Position numbers and translations under genes: made by a program
NCBI GenBank assembly: GCA_019112635.1
Contig: DXIX01000018.1
Location: 1-44,480 of the forward strand
Direction of reading: 5' to 3'
Source of the DNA: Candidatus Blautia intestinigallinarum
GTDB taxonomy: Bacteria > Bacillota > Clostridia > Lachnospirales > Lachnospiraceae
DNA length: 44,480 nt
Notes under the pieces: generated by a model
Databases searched by the model: none
What the model was told of the DNA's origin: nothing
The model's input: only the letters and a program-made list of their open reading frames with translations
In this document: positions 1 through 8,626 of the stretch, one piece after another
Numbering within the stretch: the first letter of the stretch is position 1
How the letters are laid out: every line of letters starts with the position of its first letter

Positions 1-2
1 AG

Positions 3-233
3 GTGGAAGCGCTCAAGGATGATGAAGAGGTAGGTGTCCGATATATGCAGGAATGGGAAGAAAGAGAATTGGAAAAAATTGATGCCAGGAATGCTGGTCG
101 AATGGAGGGAGAGCAAAACAAGCTGAGGGAACAGGTTCAAAAAAAGGTGGAGAAAAATTATTCCGCGGAGAAGATCGCGGAGGACCTGGAGGAAAGTGTA
201 GAGACAATCCAAAAGATTATGAAGGAGATTTGA
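3..233 (+). CDS. C-terminal part of an Rpn/PD-(D/E)XK-type nuclease (partial)
   Basis: Only the last roughly 76 codons lie in the window; the reading frame is open to the left edge, so the GTG at position 3 is probably internal rather than a true start. The visible part is highly charged and predicted helical, with the arrangement GRMEGEQNKLREQ followed by a short helix-turn-helix-like tail (YSAEKIAEDLEESVETIQKIM). That tail is characteristic of the C-terminus of Rpn-family recombination-promoting nucleases (putative PD-(D/E)XK transposases), which are abundant in Lachnospiraceae. The catalytic domain is outside the window. The stop lies five bases before the next start, which may be coincidental. 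The family call rests on the tail alone. Confidence 0.55.
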   Translation: MEALKDDEEVGVRYMQEWEERELEKIDARNAGRMEGEQNKLREQVQKKVEKNYSAEKIAEDLEESVETIQKIMKEI

Positions 234-237
234 AAAC

Positions 238-2319
238 ATGAAAGAAAAATTGACATATGTAGTTTTGGGCTCCGGAGGAACAGGCGGGCCAATAGGCGGA
301 TTTCTGGCTAAGGCGGGGCTGGATGTGACAATGATTGCCAGAGGAAGGCATTTGGAAGCCATGAGAGAGGAAGGATTAAAAATCCGATTTCAGGATGAAA
401 GTGTGACAATTCCTGTGAAAGCTATGACTACGGAGGAGTACCAGGGAACGCCGGATGTGATTTTTGTCTGTGTGAAAGGGTATTCTCTTGACAGTGCGGT
501 CTCCTTCATAAAAAAAGCGGCATCTTCTGATACCGTAGTGATTCCAATTCTAAACATCTATGGAACGGGAGGAAAACTCCAGGAGGCTTTGCCGGGGATC
601 ACTGTAACTGATGGATGCATTTATATCGCAGCTGAAATAGAAAAGCCGGGCACCATTCGGATGTCCGGCAGAATCTTTCGTGTGGTTTATGGCCTGAGAA
701 AAGGAACATCGGAGGAAGTGGCGAAAAAAGTTCTGCCAGTCTTAAAGAAAATAGAACCAGATTTGAAATCCGCGGATATTCTTCCCATCTTTTCCACTTG
801 CATTGAGAGAGATGCTCTGCAGAAATTTTCTTTTGTCTCTCCGATGGCAGCGATTGGAGCCTGTTATGGAGTTGATGCCTCTGCAATGCAAAAGGGAGGA
901 AACAAAAGGGAATTATTTATAACCTTAGTCCGGGAAATCCAGCAGATTGCTTCTGCTATGGAAGCAGATTTGCCGGAAGATATTGTGGAGATCAACTTGA
1001 AAATTATGGATGATCTGGTGCCGACAGCTACAGCGTCCATGCAGCGGGACATGGAGGCAGGACGCCAGTCGGAAGTGGACGGACTGATTTACCAAGTGAC
1101 GAGACTTGGGGAGAAATTCCATGTAGATGTTCCGGCCTACACTGCAATCGCAAAAGAGCTGCGAGAGAGACTGAAGTATCAAAAATATAGAGAAGAAATA
1201 GAGCAGTACGTGACGGAACATTATCAGGAGGCAAAGGAACTTCTGATGGAACTGGGACAGATTCCTGCCCCTTCCCACATGGAAGAGAGAAGGGCAGAGT
1301 ATGTTCAGCACTGGCTATTGTCCCAAGGGGCAGAAGATGTGACCATTGATCGCGCCAAAAATGTAGTCTGTAAGATTGGCCTGGAAGAGCACAAGGAGAT
1401 TGTAGTCTTCATGGCGCATCTGGATATTGTGTTTCCAGACCTGGAGCCTCTGCCCATACGCCAGGAAGGGGAAAAATTATATGCCCCGGGAATCGGAGAT
1501 GACACGGCAAATCTGGTAAATTTGTTGATGGGAGCAAAATATCTTCTGGAGAAGAAGCCCAAACAGAATCTGGGATTTTTGATTGTGGCGAATTCCTGTG
1601 AGGAAGGCCTTGGAAATCTGGATGGATGCAAGGAAATTATGGGTACTTATGGGGACAGAGTCAAGGCTTTTTACTCTTTTGACGGCTATCTCCCCCAATG
1701 TACCAATGTGGCTGTCGGCTCTCAGAGATATAAAATTACGGTGAAGACTGAGGGCGGACATTCCTGGTCGAAATTTGGAAATACGAATGCCATTGCGGTG
1801 ATCAGTGAGCTGGTGCGTCAGTTCTATCAAATGGAAGTTCCAACGCAGGCCAGGACGACTTACAATGTGGGGCGCATAGAAGGAGGCACCACGGTGAACT
1901 CCATTGCCCAGGAGGCGTCCATACTCTTTGAGTTCCGTTCCACCAGTCAGCAATGTCTAAAGATTATGGAGAAAAAAATGAGGGCGATTTTGGAAAGTTT
2001 TTGCGGGGACTACGAGATTACCACAGAACTTCTTGGTGTACGCCCGGGAAATGGAGATTTGGATCCGGAGAAACTGGAGGCCTATACCCGGAGGAGTACA
2101 GAGATTATCAAAAGATATTGTGGGGAGGAAGCAAATGTTGTGGCCTCGTCCACGGACTCGAATATTCCTCTCTCTATGGGGATGCTGGCAAACACAATCG
2201 GCACGGTTACAGGGGCAAAATCCCATACCAGAGAAGAATGGGTGGATCTTGAGAGTCTTCTCACAGGAATGAAAATTGTCTTGGATTGTATGCTTTGTTA
2301 TACAGAAGAGAAGCAATAA
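238..2319 (+). CDS. Fusion of a ketopantoate reductase-like domain and an M20 metallopeptidase
   Basis: A 693-residue ORF with two domains. Residues 1 to about 310 resemble the ApbA/PanE ketopantoate reductase family: a Rossmann glycine-rich loop (GSGGTGG, 11-17), the VKGY segment with K80, a KFSF segment, and the helical C-domain motif around SMQRDMEAGRQSEVDG. Residues about 325-693 are an M20 peptidase with likely metal ligands H394 and D396 (AHLD), D421 (GIGDD), E455/E456 (CEEG) and a late His in SHTREEW. The peptidase half matches the separate peptidase at 11308-12444 along its whole length, around 70 percent by eye, and similarity begins just after the reductase domain ends. AAGGAG lies ten bases before the ATG. 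No signal peptide is seen, so it is probably cytoplasmic. Substrates are unknown; PanE-like folds also occur in other 2-oxoacid or opine-type reductases, so pantothenate synthesis should not be assumed. Confidence 0.85.
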   Translation: MKEKLTYVVLGSGGTGGPIGGFLAKAGLDVTMIARGRHLEAMREEGLKIRFQDESVTIPVKAMTTEEYQGTPDVIFVCVKGYSLDSAVSFIKKAASSDTVVIPILNIYGTGGKLQEALPGITVTDGCIYIAAEIEKPGTIRMSGRIFRVVYGLRKGTSEEVAKKVLPVLKKIEPDLKSADILPIFSTCIERDALQKFSFVSPMAAIGACYGVDASAMQKGGNKRELFITLVREIQQIASAMEADLPEDIVEINLKIMDDLVPTATASMQRDMEAGRQSEVDGLIYQVTRLGEKFHVDVPAYTAIAKELRERLKYQKYREEIEQYVTEHYQEAKELLMELGQIPAPSHMEERRAEYVQHWLLSQGAEDVTIDRAKNVVCKIGLEEHKEIVVFMAHLDIVFPDLEPLPIRQEGEKLYAPGIGDDTANLVNLLMGAKYLLEKKPKQNLGFLIVANSCEEGLGNLDGCKEIMGTYGDRVKAFYSFDGYLPQCTNVAVGSQRYKITVKTEGGHSWSKFGNTNAIAVISELVRQFYQMEVPTQARTTYNVGRIEGGTTVNSIAQEASILFEFRSTSQQCLKIMEKKMRAILESFCGDYEITTELLGVRPGNGDLDPEKLEAYTRRSTEIIKRYCGEEANVVASSTDSNIPLSMGMLANTIGTVTGAKSHTREEWVDLESLLTGMKIVLDCMLCYTEEKQ

Positions 2320-2345
2320 CATATTTTTTCCAAAAGGAGGTCACT

Positions 2346-2916
2346 ATGAGACTGCTTTATGCAGAGGATGAGCGGCCGCTTTCCGAAGCGGTGGTGGACA
2401 TCTTGACTTATCACAAATATGTTGTTGATGCTGTGTACAATGGCGAAGAGGCTTACGACTATGCCATGACCGGTGATTATGACGGAATTATTCTGGATAT
2501 TATGATGCCGAAAAGGGATGGGCTTGACGTCCTCATGGCGCTGCGGAACAATGGGTGCAAAACACCCATCTTACTTCTCACGGCAAAGACACAGATCGAT
2601 GACCGTATCCGGGGGCTGGACGCAGGAGCAGATGATTATCTGCCCAAGCCCTTTGATATGGGAGAGCTGCTGGCACGTATACGCGCCATGCTGCGGCGCA
2701 GGGAAGAATTTGATGGAACAGCTCATGGTAAATTACAAAATTTTTCTTTCCACAGAAGATTTGTTGGTTAAAGCCTGGGGATATGATGCGGAAACGGATA
2801 TCAACAGTGTCTGGCTCTATATTTCTTATCTCCGCAAGAGGCTGACTGCCATGAATTCCAAAGTGGAGATTGTATCAAAACGTAAGATTGGTTATCGCTT
2901 GGAGATTCCCTTATGA
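2346..2916 (+). pseudogene. OmpR-type response regulator broken by an internal deletion and frameshift
   Basis: From the ATG at 2346, after AAAGGAGG, the frame encodes an intact receiver domain with phospho-acceptor D51, T79 and K101 and the usual linker RIRAMLRRREEF. It then goes out of frame and stops at 2771. From about 2714 the next frame encodes the rest of a winged-helix output domain (LMVNYKIF, then AWGYDAETD, YISYLRKRL and GYRLEIPL) ending at 2916. The combined span is 571 bases, against about 680 for an intact regulator, so roughly 100-110 bases covering the start of the DNA-binding domain are missing. The stop overlaps the kinase start by four bases, as in an intact operon. The product may be a 141-residue receiver without an output domain. 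An assembly error is possible, but it is not at a long homopolymer. Confidence 0.8.
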
Positions 2917-4160
2917 AGAAAACATTGAGAAAGAAATTTGTCCTTTTTGCCATGTCTGCGGTTACGATCTTGTTGATCGTGCTGGTCGGAGCGATCAACG
3001 GGATCAGCTGGATGATCCTGGATGGCCAGTCGACGGTCATTTTGCACACTCTGGCCAATGGAGAGGACAAATTTTTTCAGAAAGAATTGCGGGATCCTGA
3101 ATTATGGATGCCGCCCATGAATATGGATACCATTAAATCCGCCCGCTTTTTTGTGGTTCGCACGGATCAAAGCGGAAAAGTTCTGAAAGTTGATACGGAT
3201 CAGATTTCCTCAGTCAGTGAAAAAGAGGCATCGCAGTATGCTGCACAAGTTACAGATATTGCCGGGAAAATCGATCACTACAAATATGAAGTGAAACAGC
3301 TGGGAACGGACCGGCTGATCTTTTTTGTGGATACCTCCAGCCAATGGGGAATGTTCATGATGGTGCTCAGCATTTCTTCCATTATTGCCTTCCTCTGCTG
3401 GATCGTGATTTTTCTGTTTGTGGTTTTGCTTTCCGGACGAGTGGTTCGCCCTATTTTAGCTGGTATAGAGAAACAAAAACAGTTTATTACCAATGCGGGG
3501 CATGAACTGAAGACTCCTCTTGCCATCATTCAGTCCAACAATGATGCCGCGACGCTGATCCATGGCGAGACGAAATACAGCAAGAATATCCGGTTTCAGA
3601 TCCAGAGATTGAACGTGTTGATGACGAATCTTCTGACTCTGGCACAGCTGGATGAGGAGACGAAGCTGCCTACAGAAACTGTGGATGTCAGTCGATTGAT
3701 CGAAGGAATGCTGCCATCTTACCAGGAACTGGTAGTTCAGAGAAACATTGAGTTGTCTGTGAAAATTTGCCCTCATGTTTGCCTTCAGGTACACAAGGAT
3801 ACTTTTTCACAGATGATTTCCATATTGCTTGACAATGCGGTCAAGTATACTCCGGAAGATGGAGCGATTCAGTTCTCTGTGACAGGACTGAATGGACATA
3901 TTGAAATTATTGAAGAAAATACGCTAGAAACGTTGTGTGACCCTGATCCCGAACGGCTTTTTGAGCGGTTTTACCGAGGGGACAGTGCCAGAACCCAGAG
4001 CAACACATCCTCTGGGTATGGAATTGGCCTTTCAGCAGCCCGTGCCATAGCGGAAGCTTTCGGAGGAAGTCTGACTGCGGAATATCCAAAAGTTGGAAAA
4101 ATCCGTTTTACCGCACGCTTTTCCCAGCGTTTCACAAAAGATTCACAAACCTTCCCATAA
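2913..4160 (+). CDS. Sensor histidine kinase, partner of the broken response regulator
   Basis: A 415-residue membrane kinase. Hydrophobic segments at about 11-35 and 147-173 flank an extracytoplasmic region of about 110 residues. HisKA follows with H197 in NAGHELKTP, and then an ATPase domain with N308 (LLDNAVKYTPEDG) and a GYGIGLS box near 368-374. The usual DxGxG box is replaced by an ENT stretch around 335, which I recall as common in this subfamily rather than a sign of inactivity. It starts inside the regulator's stop codon (ATGA overlap). The 3' end runs into a terminator hairpin. The frame is fully open although its cognate regulator is broken, so the kinase may be recently orphaned or may signal to another regulator. 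The stimulus is unknown. Confidence 0.85.
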   Translation: MKKTLRKKFVLFAMSAVTILLIVLVGAINGISWMILDGQSTVILHTLANGEDKFFQKELRDPELWMPPMNMDTIKSARFFVVRTDQSGKVLKVDTDQISSVSEKEASQYAAQVTDIAGKIDHYKYEVKQLGTDRLIFFVDTSSQWGMFMMVLSISSIIAFLCWIVIFLFVVLLSGRVVRPILAGIEKQKQFITNAGHELKTPLAIIQSNNDAATLIHGETKYSKNIRFQIQRLNVLMTNLLTLAQLDEETKLPTETVDVSRLIEGMLPSYQELVVQRNIELSVKICPHVCLQVHKDTFSQMISILLDNAVKYTPEDGAIQFSVTGLNGHIEIIEENTLETLCDPDPERLFERFYRGDSARTQSNTSSGYGIGLSAARAIAEAFGGSLTAEYPKVGKIRFTARFSQRFTKDSQTFP

Positions 4161-4184
4161 GTATTCACAAATGGGGAGGTTTTT
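4147..4184 (+). terminator. Rho-independent terminator after the histidine kinase
   Basis: Arms 4147-4158 (AAACCTTCCCAT) and 4171-4182 (ATGGGGAGGTTT) pair over 12 positions with one G-T wobble around a 12-base loop, and run into a TTTTT tract ending at 4184. It overlaps the kinase stop codon and separates the two-component genes from the polyphosphate/CotH cassette. Confidence 0.75.
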
Positions 4185-4241
4185 CTAATGTTCGTCATAG
4201 GTTCATTTTTTATAATGGCGCATAGGAAGGAGGAATGCAGT

Positions 4242-4913
4242 TTGCAATTCAGACATGAGGTAAAGCATGAGATCAGTAATCTAGATATGTTGATTCTGCG
4301 TCAACGGCTGAGAGCGGTTATGATGCCGGACGTCCATGCTCAGGAAGGGCGTTATGAAATCCGCAGTCTATATTTTGACAATCTGGATGACAAAGCACTC
4401 AGAGAGAAGCTGGACAGTGTGAATATTCGTGAAAAATATCGGATTCGCCTGTATAACCATGATCCTTCGCTCATTCGTTTAGAACGGAAATTCAAAAATG
4501 GAGGACTGGGGTACAAAAATCTGACACTCCTGACTTCTGAACAGGCCTTGGCGATTGTCAATGGCGATATTCAATGGATGGCAAAGAGCAACGACGAAGT
4601 GATTTTGGGATTCTATTCCCGCATACTCAGCGACGGACTGAAAGCAAAGGTGATTGTGGATTATACAAGAGAGCCCTTTGTATTCGCTCCCGGAAATGTC
4701 CGTGTGACGCTGGACTACCAGATTCGTACTGCTCTTCGCTGTACCGATTTTTTGAATCCTGAGTGCACTACGATTCCGATTCCGGGATCGCCTTGTATTC
4801 TGGAAGTGAAGTGGGATAATTTTCTGCCGGATATCATTCGTGACGCAGTGCAGCTTGGGAACAGACACAGTCAGGCATTTTCCAAATATGCGGCCTGTCG
4901 AATGTATGATTAA
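4242..4913 (+). CDS. VTC-domain polyphosphate polymerase-like protein
   Basis: A 223-residue protein with the VTC catalytic-domain pattern: basic and acidic tunnel residues in FRHEVKHEIS, the YEIRSLYFDN segment, KYRIRLYN, the IRLERKFK strand and the late LEVKWD acidic motif. VTC domains polymerise ATP gamma-phosphate into polyphosphate in eukaryotes; the activity of the short bacterial versions is less well established. I chose the TTG at 4242 because GGAAGGAGG lies seven bases upstream; upstream ATGs (4188, 4215) are in frame but lack such a site. No membrane segment is seen. It heads a three-gene cassette with DUF4956 and CotH, an association recurring in Firmicutes. A TATAAT at 4211-4216 could be its -10 element, though the -35 is weak. 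Confidence 0.8.
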   Translation: MQFRHEVKHEISNLDMLILRQRLRAVMMPDVHAQEGRYEIRSLYFDNLDDKALREKLDSVNIREKYRIRLYNHDPSLIRLERKFKNGGLGYKNLTLLTSEQALAIVNGDIQWMAKSNDEVILGFYSRILSDGLKAKVIVDYTREPFVFAPGNVRVTLDYQIRTALRCTDFLNPECTTIPIPGSPCILEVKWDNFLPDIIRDAVQLGNRHSQAFSKYAACRMYD

Positions 4914-4941
4914 AAATTGAAACGTAAGGAGTAACTTAACT

Positions 4942-5613
4942 ATGACTTTTAGCGACATCTTCAAATCCAGCTTTCTGGAAAACGTATCTTCTATCAGTGT
5001 TTTTGACATGGTCTTAACGATTGTACTGTCTTTTGGCATTGGTCTTTTTATTTTTCTTGTTTATAAGAAAACATACCGAGGCATTATGTATTCTGCAGGG
5101 TTTGGAACTACCCTGATTGCATTGACCATGATCACGGCCATTGTAATTCTTGCAGTAACTTCCAACGTGGTTCTGTCCCTTGGTATGGTAGGTGCTTTGT
5201 CTATCGTTCGTTTTCGAACCGCAATTAAGGACCCACTGGATATTGCGTTTTTGTTCTGGTCTATCGGCGCCGGTATTATTTTAGCAGCCGGTATGATTCC
5301 ACTGGCCATTATCGGAAGCGTTTGTATCGGCATCATTTTATTGTTGTTTGTCAATAAAAACTCAAATACACATCCTTATATGGTGGTGTTAAGCTGTACA
5401 GACCATGATGTGGAAATGAAAGCGGAAGAATTTCTTGCTCAGAATGTGCTTCGGTCCACCATTAAGAGCAAATCAGCTGTCAAAGGAGCGATTGAGCTGA
5501 ATATAGAAGTTCGACTGAAAGATGAGAATACCGATTTTATCAACATTCTTTCTGAAATGTCCGGCATCAACAGTGCGGTAATTGTCTCTTACAACGGTGA
5601 TTATATGGGGTAG
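4942..5613 (+). CDS. DUF4956 integral membrane protein
   Basis: A 223-residue protein with about four hydrophobic segments between residues 20 and 135 and a soluble C-terminal domain of about 85 residues. The segment LGMVGALSIVRFRTAIKDP is highly characteristic of DUF4956 (MgtC-like in general appearance). A GGAG-containing ribosome site precedes the ATG. The gene lies between the VTC-like gene (28 bases) and the CotH-like gene (3 bases), so the three are almost certainly co-transcribed. DUF4956 proteins recur with VTC and CotH genes, which suggests a membrane component of the same process. Its biochemical role is not known to me. Confidence 0.8.
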   Translation: MTFSDIFKSSFLENVSSISVFDMVLTIVLSFGIGLFIFLVYKKTYRGIMYSAGFGTTLIALTMITAIVILAVTSNVVLSLGMVGALSIVRFRTAIKDPLDIAFLFWSIGAGIILAAGMIPLAIIGSVCIGIILLLFVNKNSNTHPYMVVLSCTDHDVEMKAEEFLAQNVLRSTIKSKSAVKGAIELNIEVRLKDENTDFINILSEMSGINSAVIVSYNGDYMG

Positions 5614-5616
5614 ACT

Positions 5617-7392
5617 ATGTTATTGAAAAGTAAACATTTTGATCGAATTGCGTGGGTCGTCACGGCAGGAATACTTTTGATCACCATTTTGTTCATGAAT
5701 GGCGATGCGCTCGGGCTCCAGGCAATGGCCCACACGATGGGCTATGAGGAGCGTTTGTTTGACAATACAAAAGTGCATACTGTTGATATAGTGATGGATG
5801 ACTGGGACGAATTCATAGCGGATGCCACAAGTGAAGAGTATTATGTGGCTGATGTGGTGATCGATGGTGAGTCCTACAAAAATATAGGAATCCGGGCGAA
5901 AGGAAATACTTCTTTGTCCACCGTTGCTTCTCTTGGAAGTGAACGTTATAGCTTTAAGATTGAGTTTGATCACTATGACAGCACCAAGACTTATCATGGG
6001 CTGGATAAGCTGAATCTGAACAATTTAATTCAAGACTCCACCATGATGAAAGATTATCTGACTTATACCATGATGAGTGAATTTGGTGTAAACTCTTCTT
6101 TGTGCAGTTATGTGTATATCACAGTCAATGGTGAAGACTGGGGATTATATCTGGCTGTGGAAGGCGTGGAAGAGGCGTTTTTGGAGCGTAATTATGGATC
6201 CGACTATGGAGAACTTTATAAGCCTGACAGCATCAGTTTCGGCGGCGGCCGCGGCAATGGTATGGATTTTGACATGGAAGACTTTGACTTTGAGAATCAA
6301 AGTCAAGATATGCCGGAAAATTTTGATCCGTCTTCCATATTTGGCGGCGGTGACAGTCAGGGAGGCGGTTTCAGCTTTGGAATGGGATCTTCAGATGTAA
6401 AACTGCAATACATTGACGATGAGATCGACAGCTATTCCAATATTTGGGATAACGCCAAGACAGAAATTACCAAAACGGATCAGGAACGGTTGATTGAGTC
6501 TTTGAAAAAATTGTCTTCCAATGAAGAATTGGAATCGGTTGTGGATGTGGACCAGGTGATACGCTATTTTGTTGTCCACAATTATGTCTGCAACGATGAC
6601 AGTTATACGGGAGTTATGGTTCACAACTATTATCTCTATGAGAAGGATGGGCAGCTTTCCATGCTTCCCTGGGATTATAACCTTGGCTTTGGCACTTTTA
6701 GCAGTTCAGACGCAACGGGCACGGTGAATACGCCTATTGATAATCCCGTATCCGGCGGCTCTTCTGACAGGCCTATGTTAAATTGGATTTTTGAAAATGA
6801 AGAGTATACAAATCTATATCACCAATACTTTTCAGAATTTTTAAACAGTGTGGATATTCAAGGCACGATTGAAAATGCCTATCATCTGATTCAATCCTAC
6901 GTGGAGGAAGATCCCACAGCCTTTTATACCTATGAGGAATTTGAAAAAGGTGTTGAGACACTTCGCCAGTTCTGCAGTCTGCGCAGCGAAAGTATTTCCA
7001 AACAGATTGAGAATGGCGAGACCACAGAAGATATGGGGTACGTGGATGCCTCTTCCATTACTCTCTCAGACATGGGAGCTATGGGCAGTGAGATGGGAGG
7101 ATTTGGTAAGAATATGCCAAGTATGCCGGAAGATTTTGCCGGTGAATTTTCAGGGCAGCCTTTTGGCGGTCAGGAGGATACGGAATCATCCGGTGAGAAT
7201 GAGACAGAAAACTTAGATACAGATAATTCAGATACAGATAATCAAGATACAGACAATCCAAGAGCAGATTTTTCGTTTGATAGGAAGGAAACAGGTATGC
7301 CCGGATCTGATTTTTCGGGATGGATTTGGATTGCTGTCTCTGCGGCAATACTTGTGGTGGGGTTGATTGTAGCGAAAAAATATAAAAGCTGA
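5617..7392 (+). CDS. CotH-like protein kinase, membrane-anchored, with low-complexity insertions
   Basis: A 591-residue protein. An N-terminal hydrophobic segment (about 12-30) and a C-terminal one (about 567-586, then KKYKS) suggest an exported domain held at both ends. CotH kinase landmarks: RAKGNTS, LDKLNLNN, the WGLYLAVEGVEEAFL strand, YGELYKP, and the LPWDYNLGFG segment expected to bind metal/nucleotide. Two low-complexity stretches interrupt it: a Gly/Asp/Phe-rich insertion near 207-265 and a C-terminal region rich in MGG plus tandem DTDN units around 533-545. Bacillus CotH phosphorylates spore coat proteins; the clostridial cassette version may modify an envelope protein, perhaps itself. 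It is the last gene of the cassette and is followed by a terminator at 7494. Function is inferred from family and context. Confidence 0.85.
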   Translation: MLLKSKHFDRIAWVVTAGILLITILFMNGDALGLQAMAHTMGYEERLFDNTKVHTVDIVMDDWDEFIADATSEEYYVADVVIDGESYKNIGIRAKGNTSLSTVASLGSERYSFKIEFDHYDSTKTYHGLDKLNLNNLIQDSTMMKDYLTYTMMSEFGVNSSLCSYVYITVNGEDWGLYLAVEGVEEAFLERNYGSDYGELYKPDSISFGGGRGNGMDFDMEDFDFENQSQDMPENFDPSSIFGGGDSQGGGFSFGMGSSDVKLQYIDDEIDSYSNIWDNAKTEITKTDQERLIESLKKLSSNEELESVVDVDQVIRYFVVHNYVCNDDSYTGVMVHNYYLYEKDGQLSMLPWDYNLGFGTFSSSDATGTVNTPIDNPVSGGSSDRPMLNWIFENEEYTNLYHQYFSEFLNSVDIQGTIENAYHLIQSYVEEDPTAFYTYEEFEKGVETLRQFCSLRSESISKQIENGETTEDMGYVDASSITLSDMGAMGSEMGGFGKNMPSMPEDFAGEFSGQPFGGQEDTESSGENETENLDTDNSDTDNQDTDNPRADFSFDRKETGMPGSDFSGWIWIAVSAAILVVGLIVAKKYKS

Positions 7393-7493
7393 GTTCAACA
7401 GAATTTGTAAAGTAATTAAAATTTTTTATTGGATTATTTGGAATGAGAACGAAGGTTACAATTTGTGTGAATTGCTAACGCTTGTCTATGCAG

Positions 7494-7526
7494 GATGGCT
7501 CTTTTAGGGAGCCATCTTTTGCTTTT
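7494..7526 (+). terminator. Rho-independent terminator of the VTC-DUF4956-CotH cassette
   Basis: Perfect 8-base arms GATGGCTC (7494-7501) and GAGCCATC (7509-7516) around a 7-base loop, followed by TTTTGCTTTT. A T-tract is present only for plus-strand transcription. The tract reaches the stop codon of the convergent LysR gene. Confidence 0.8.
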
Positions 7527-8442
7527 AGAACATTGGTATCATTTCTTCAATTAATTCTGCTGCGATATCGGAAAGTGGTATTCGGCGTAGTTTGATCCAT
7601 CCAACCTCTGTTGTAATAGGAAAATCGACAATTTCAATTAGCCGAAGTTTGGTCCAATGTTCCTTTTGGGTGAAAGAATCTTTGTTAGTAGAAATAAGAC
7701 CCATTACAGCAGAATTTTCTACTAGCTGGTACAGAAGATAACTATTGTTAACGATAACGCGACCATGAATTTCAAGTCTTTTTTGGGTGGCATCAAAAAT
7801 GGCACTGTAAGGATCCTCTGTTGCACTGCCGTAGGTGGCCAGTGTTTGAGTTTTCAGATCTTCAATGGTGATGGGATGATCAACAGAATAATAGTCATTT
7901 TCGGGCCCCACCACAGCATAAATGGGGTGTATAGACATTTGGTGATATTCGATTTGATGATTATGAAGTAGGGTTTGAGTGTTTTTGATATAGGGTGACA
8001 TAATTCCGATGATTCCGAAATCAGCCTGACAGGTAGCCACTTTTTCAATTATGATTTGAATGTTATCTTCTGTTAAAAAGGAAAAATGGATGGGGCTGCC
8101 ATAATATTTTTTTGTGATCTTTATGAGAAGGGGAACGGCGCGGTTCAGATTTCCCATAGCTACACGCAGAGATAGTCTTTTTGGAATTTTTCCCTGGCTG
8201 TAATCTTTTAATGCTTGATATTTATTTTCTATCATAAACATATGTTCCATTAGAATTTTGCCATCTTCTGTGGGAACTACACCTTCACTTGTTCGTACGA
8301 AGAGGGAGCATCCCAGTTCCTCTTCCAGCTGTTTGATCGAAAGACTCAGGTTGGGCTGTGACATATATAGATTTCTGGCAGCCTGGCTGAAAGTTCCGGT
8401 TTTGGCTACTTCTAAAACCTGTTCAAATTGTTCTAGTTTCAT
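7525..8442 (-). CDS. LysR-family transcriptional regulator
   Basis: A 305-residue protein with the classic N-terminal LysR winged helix-turn-helix (FEQVLEVAKTGTFSQAA through NLSLSIKQLEEELG, then LFVRT) at residues 5-60. A coiled linker and a periplasmic-binding-protein-like effector domain with two lobes (about 90-300) follow. The ligand cannot be read from sequence. It is divergent from the SLC13-type permease gene across 184 AT-rich bases, the arrangement expected when a LysR protein controls the opposite operon. The likely target is therefore the permease, CapA-like and M20 genes, and the inducer may be their substrate. The sequence CAAGAGGATTTTT before the ATG gives a usable ribosome site. 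Confidence 0.9.
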   Translation of the reverse strand: MKLEQFEQVLEVAKTGTFSQAARNLYMSQPNLSLSIKQLEEELGCSLFVRTSEGVVPTEDGKILMEHMFMIENKYQALKDYSQGKIPKRLSLRVAMGNLNRAVPLLIKITKKYYGSPIHFSFLTEDNIQIIIEKVATCQADFGIIGIMSPYIKNTQTLLHNHQIEYHQMSIHPIYAVVGPENDYYSVDHPITIEDLKTQTLATYGSATEDPYSAIFDATQKRLEIHGRVIVNNSYLLYQLVENSAVMGLISTNKDSFTQKEHWTKLRLIEIVDFPITTEVGWIKLRRIPLSDIAAELIEEMIPMF

Positions 8443-8626
8443 AAAAATCCTCTTATCTTTCTCTAATATTATATAAAATTTAAATGGAAATTTATAAAAA
8501 TTATATATTTCTCATTTAATACTGTCAAGTGATAAACTATATCCAACTTATATTACAACTTTTATGGCCATTTTTAGTTGTTTTGAGAATTTTTTGTTAA
8601 TTACGAGTGAGGAGGGTACAGTTTAT
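8443..8626. promoter_or_regulatory. Divergent LysR/permease intergenic control region
   Basis: 184 bases, very AT-rich, between two divergent starts. It must hold both promoters and probably a LysR site. TGTCAA (8523) and TATATT (8549) are candidate permease promoter elements, but the spacing of 20 is poor, and I cannot single out one T-N11-A operator. It is reported for position and composition only. Confidence 0.4.

Noticed and set aside
7195..7262. Tandem GATACAGA-like DNA units in the CotH gene as an intergenic repeat
   Set aside because: They lie in frame in the coding sequence and simply encode the DTDN units.
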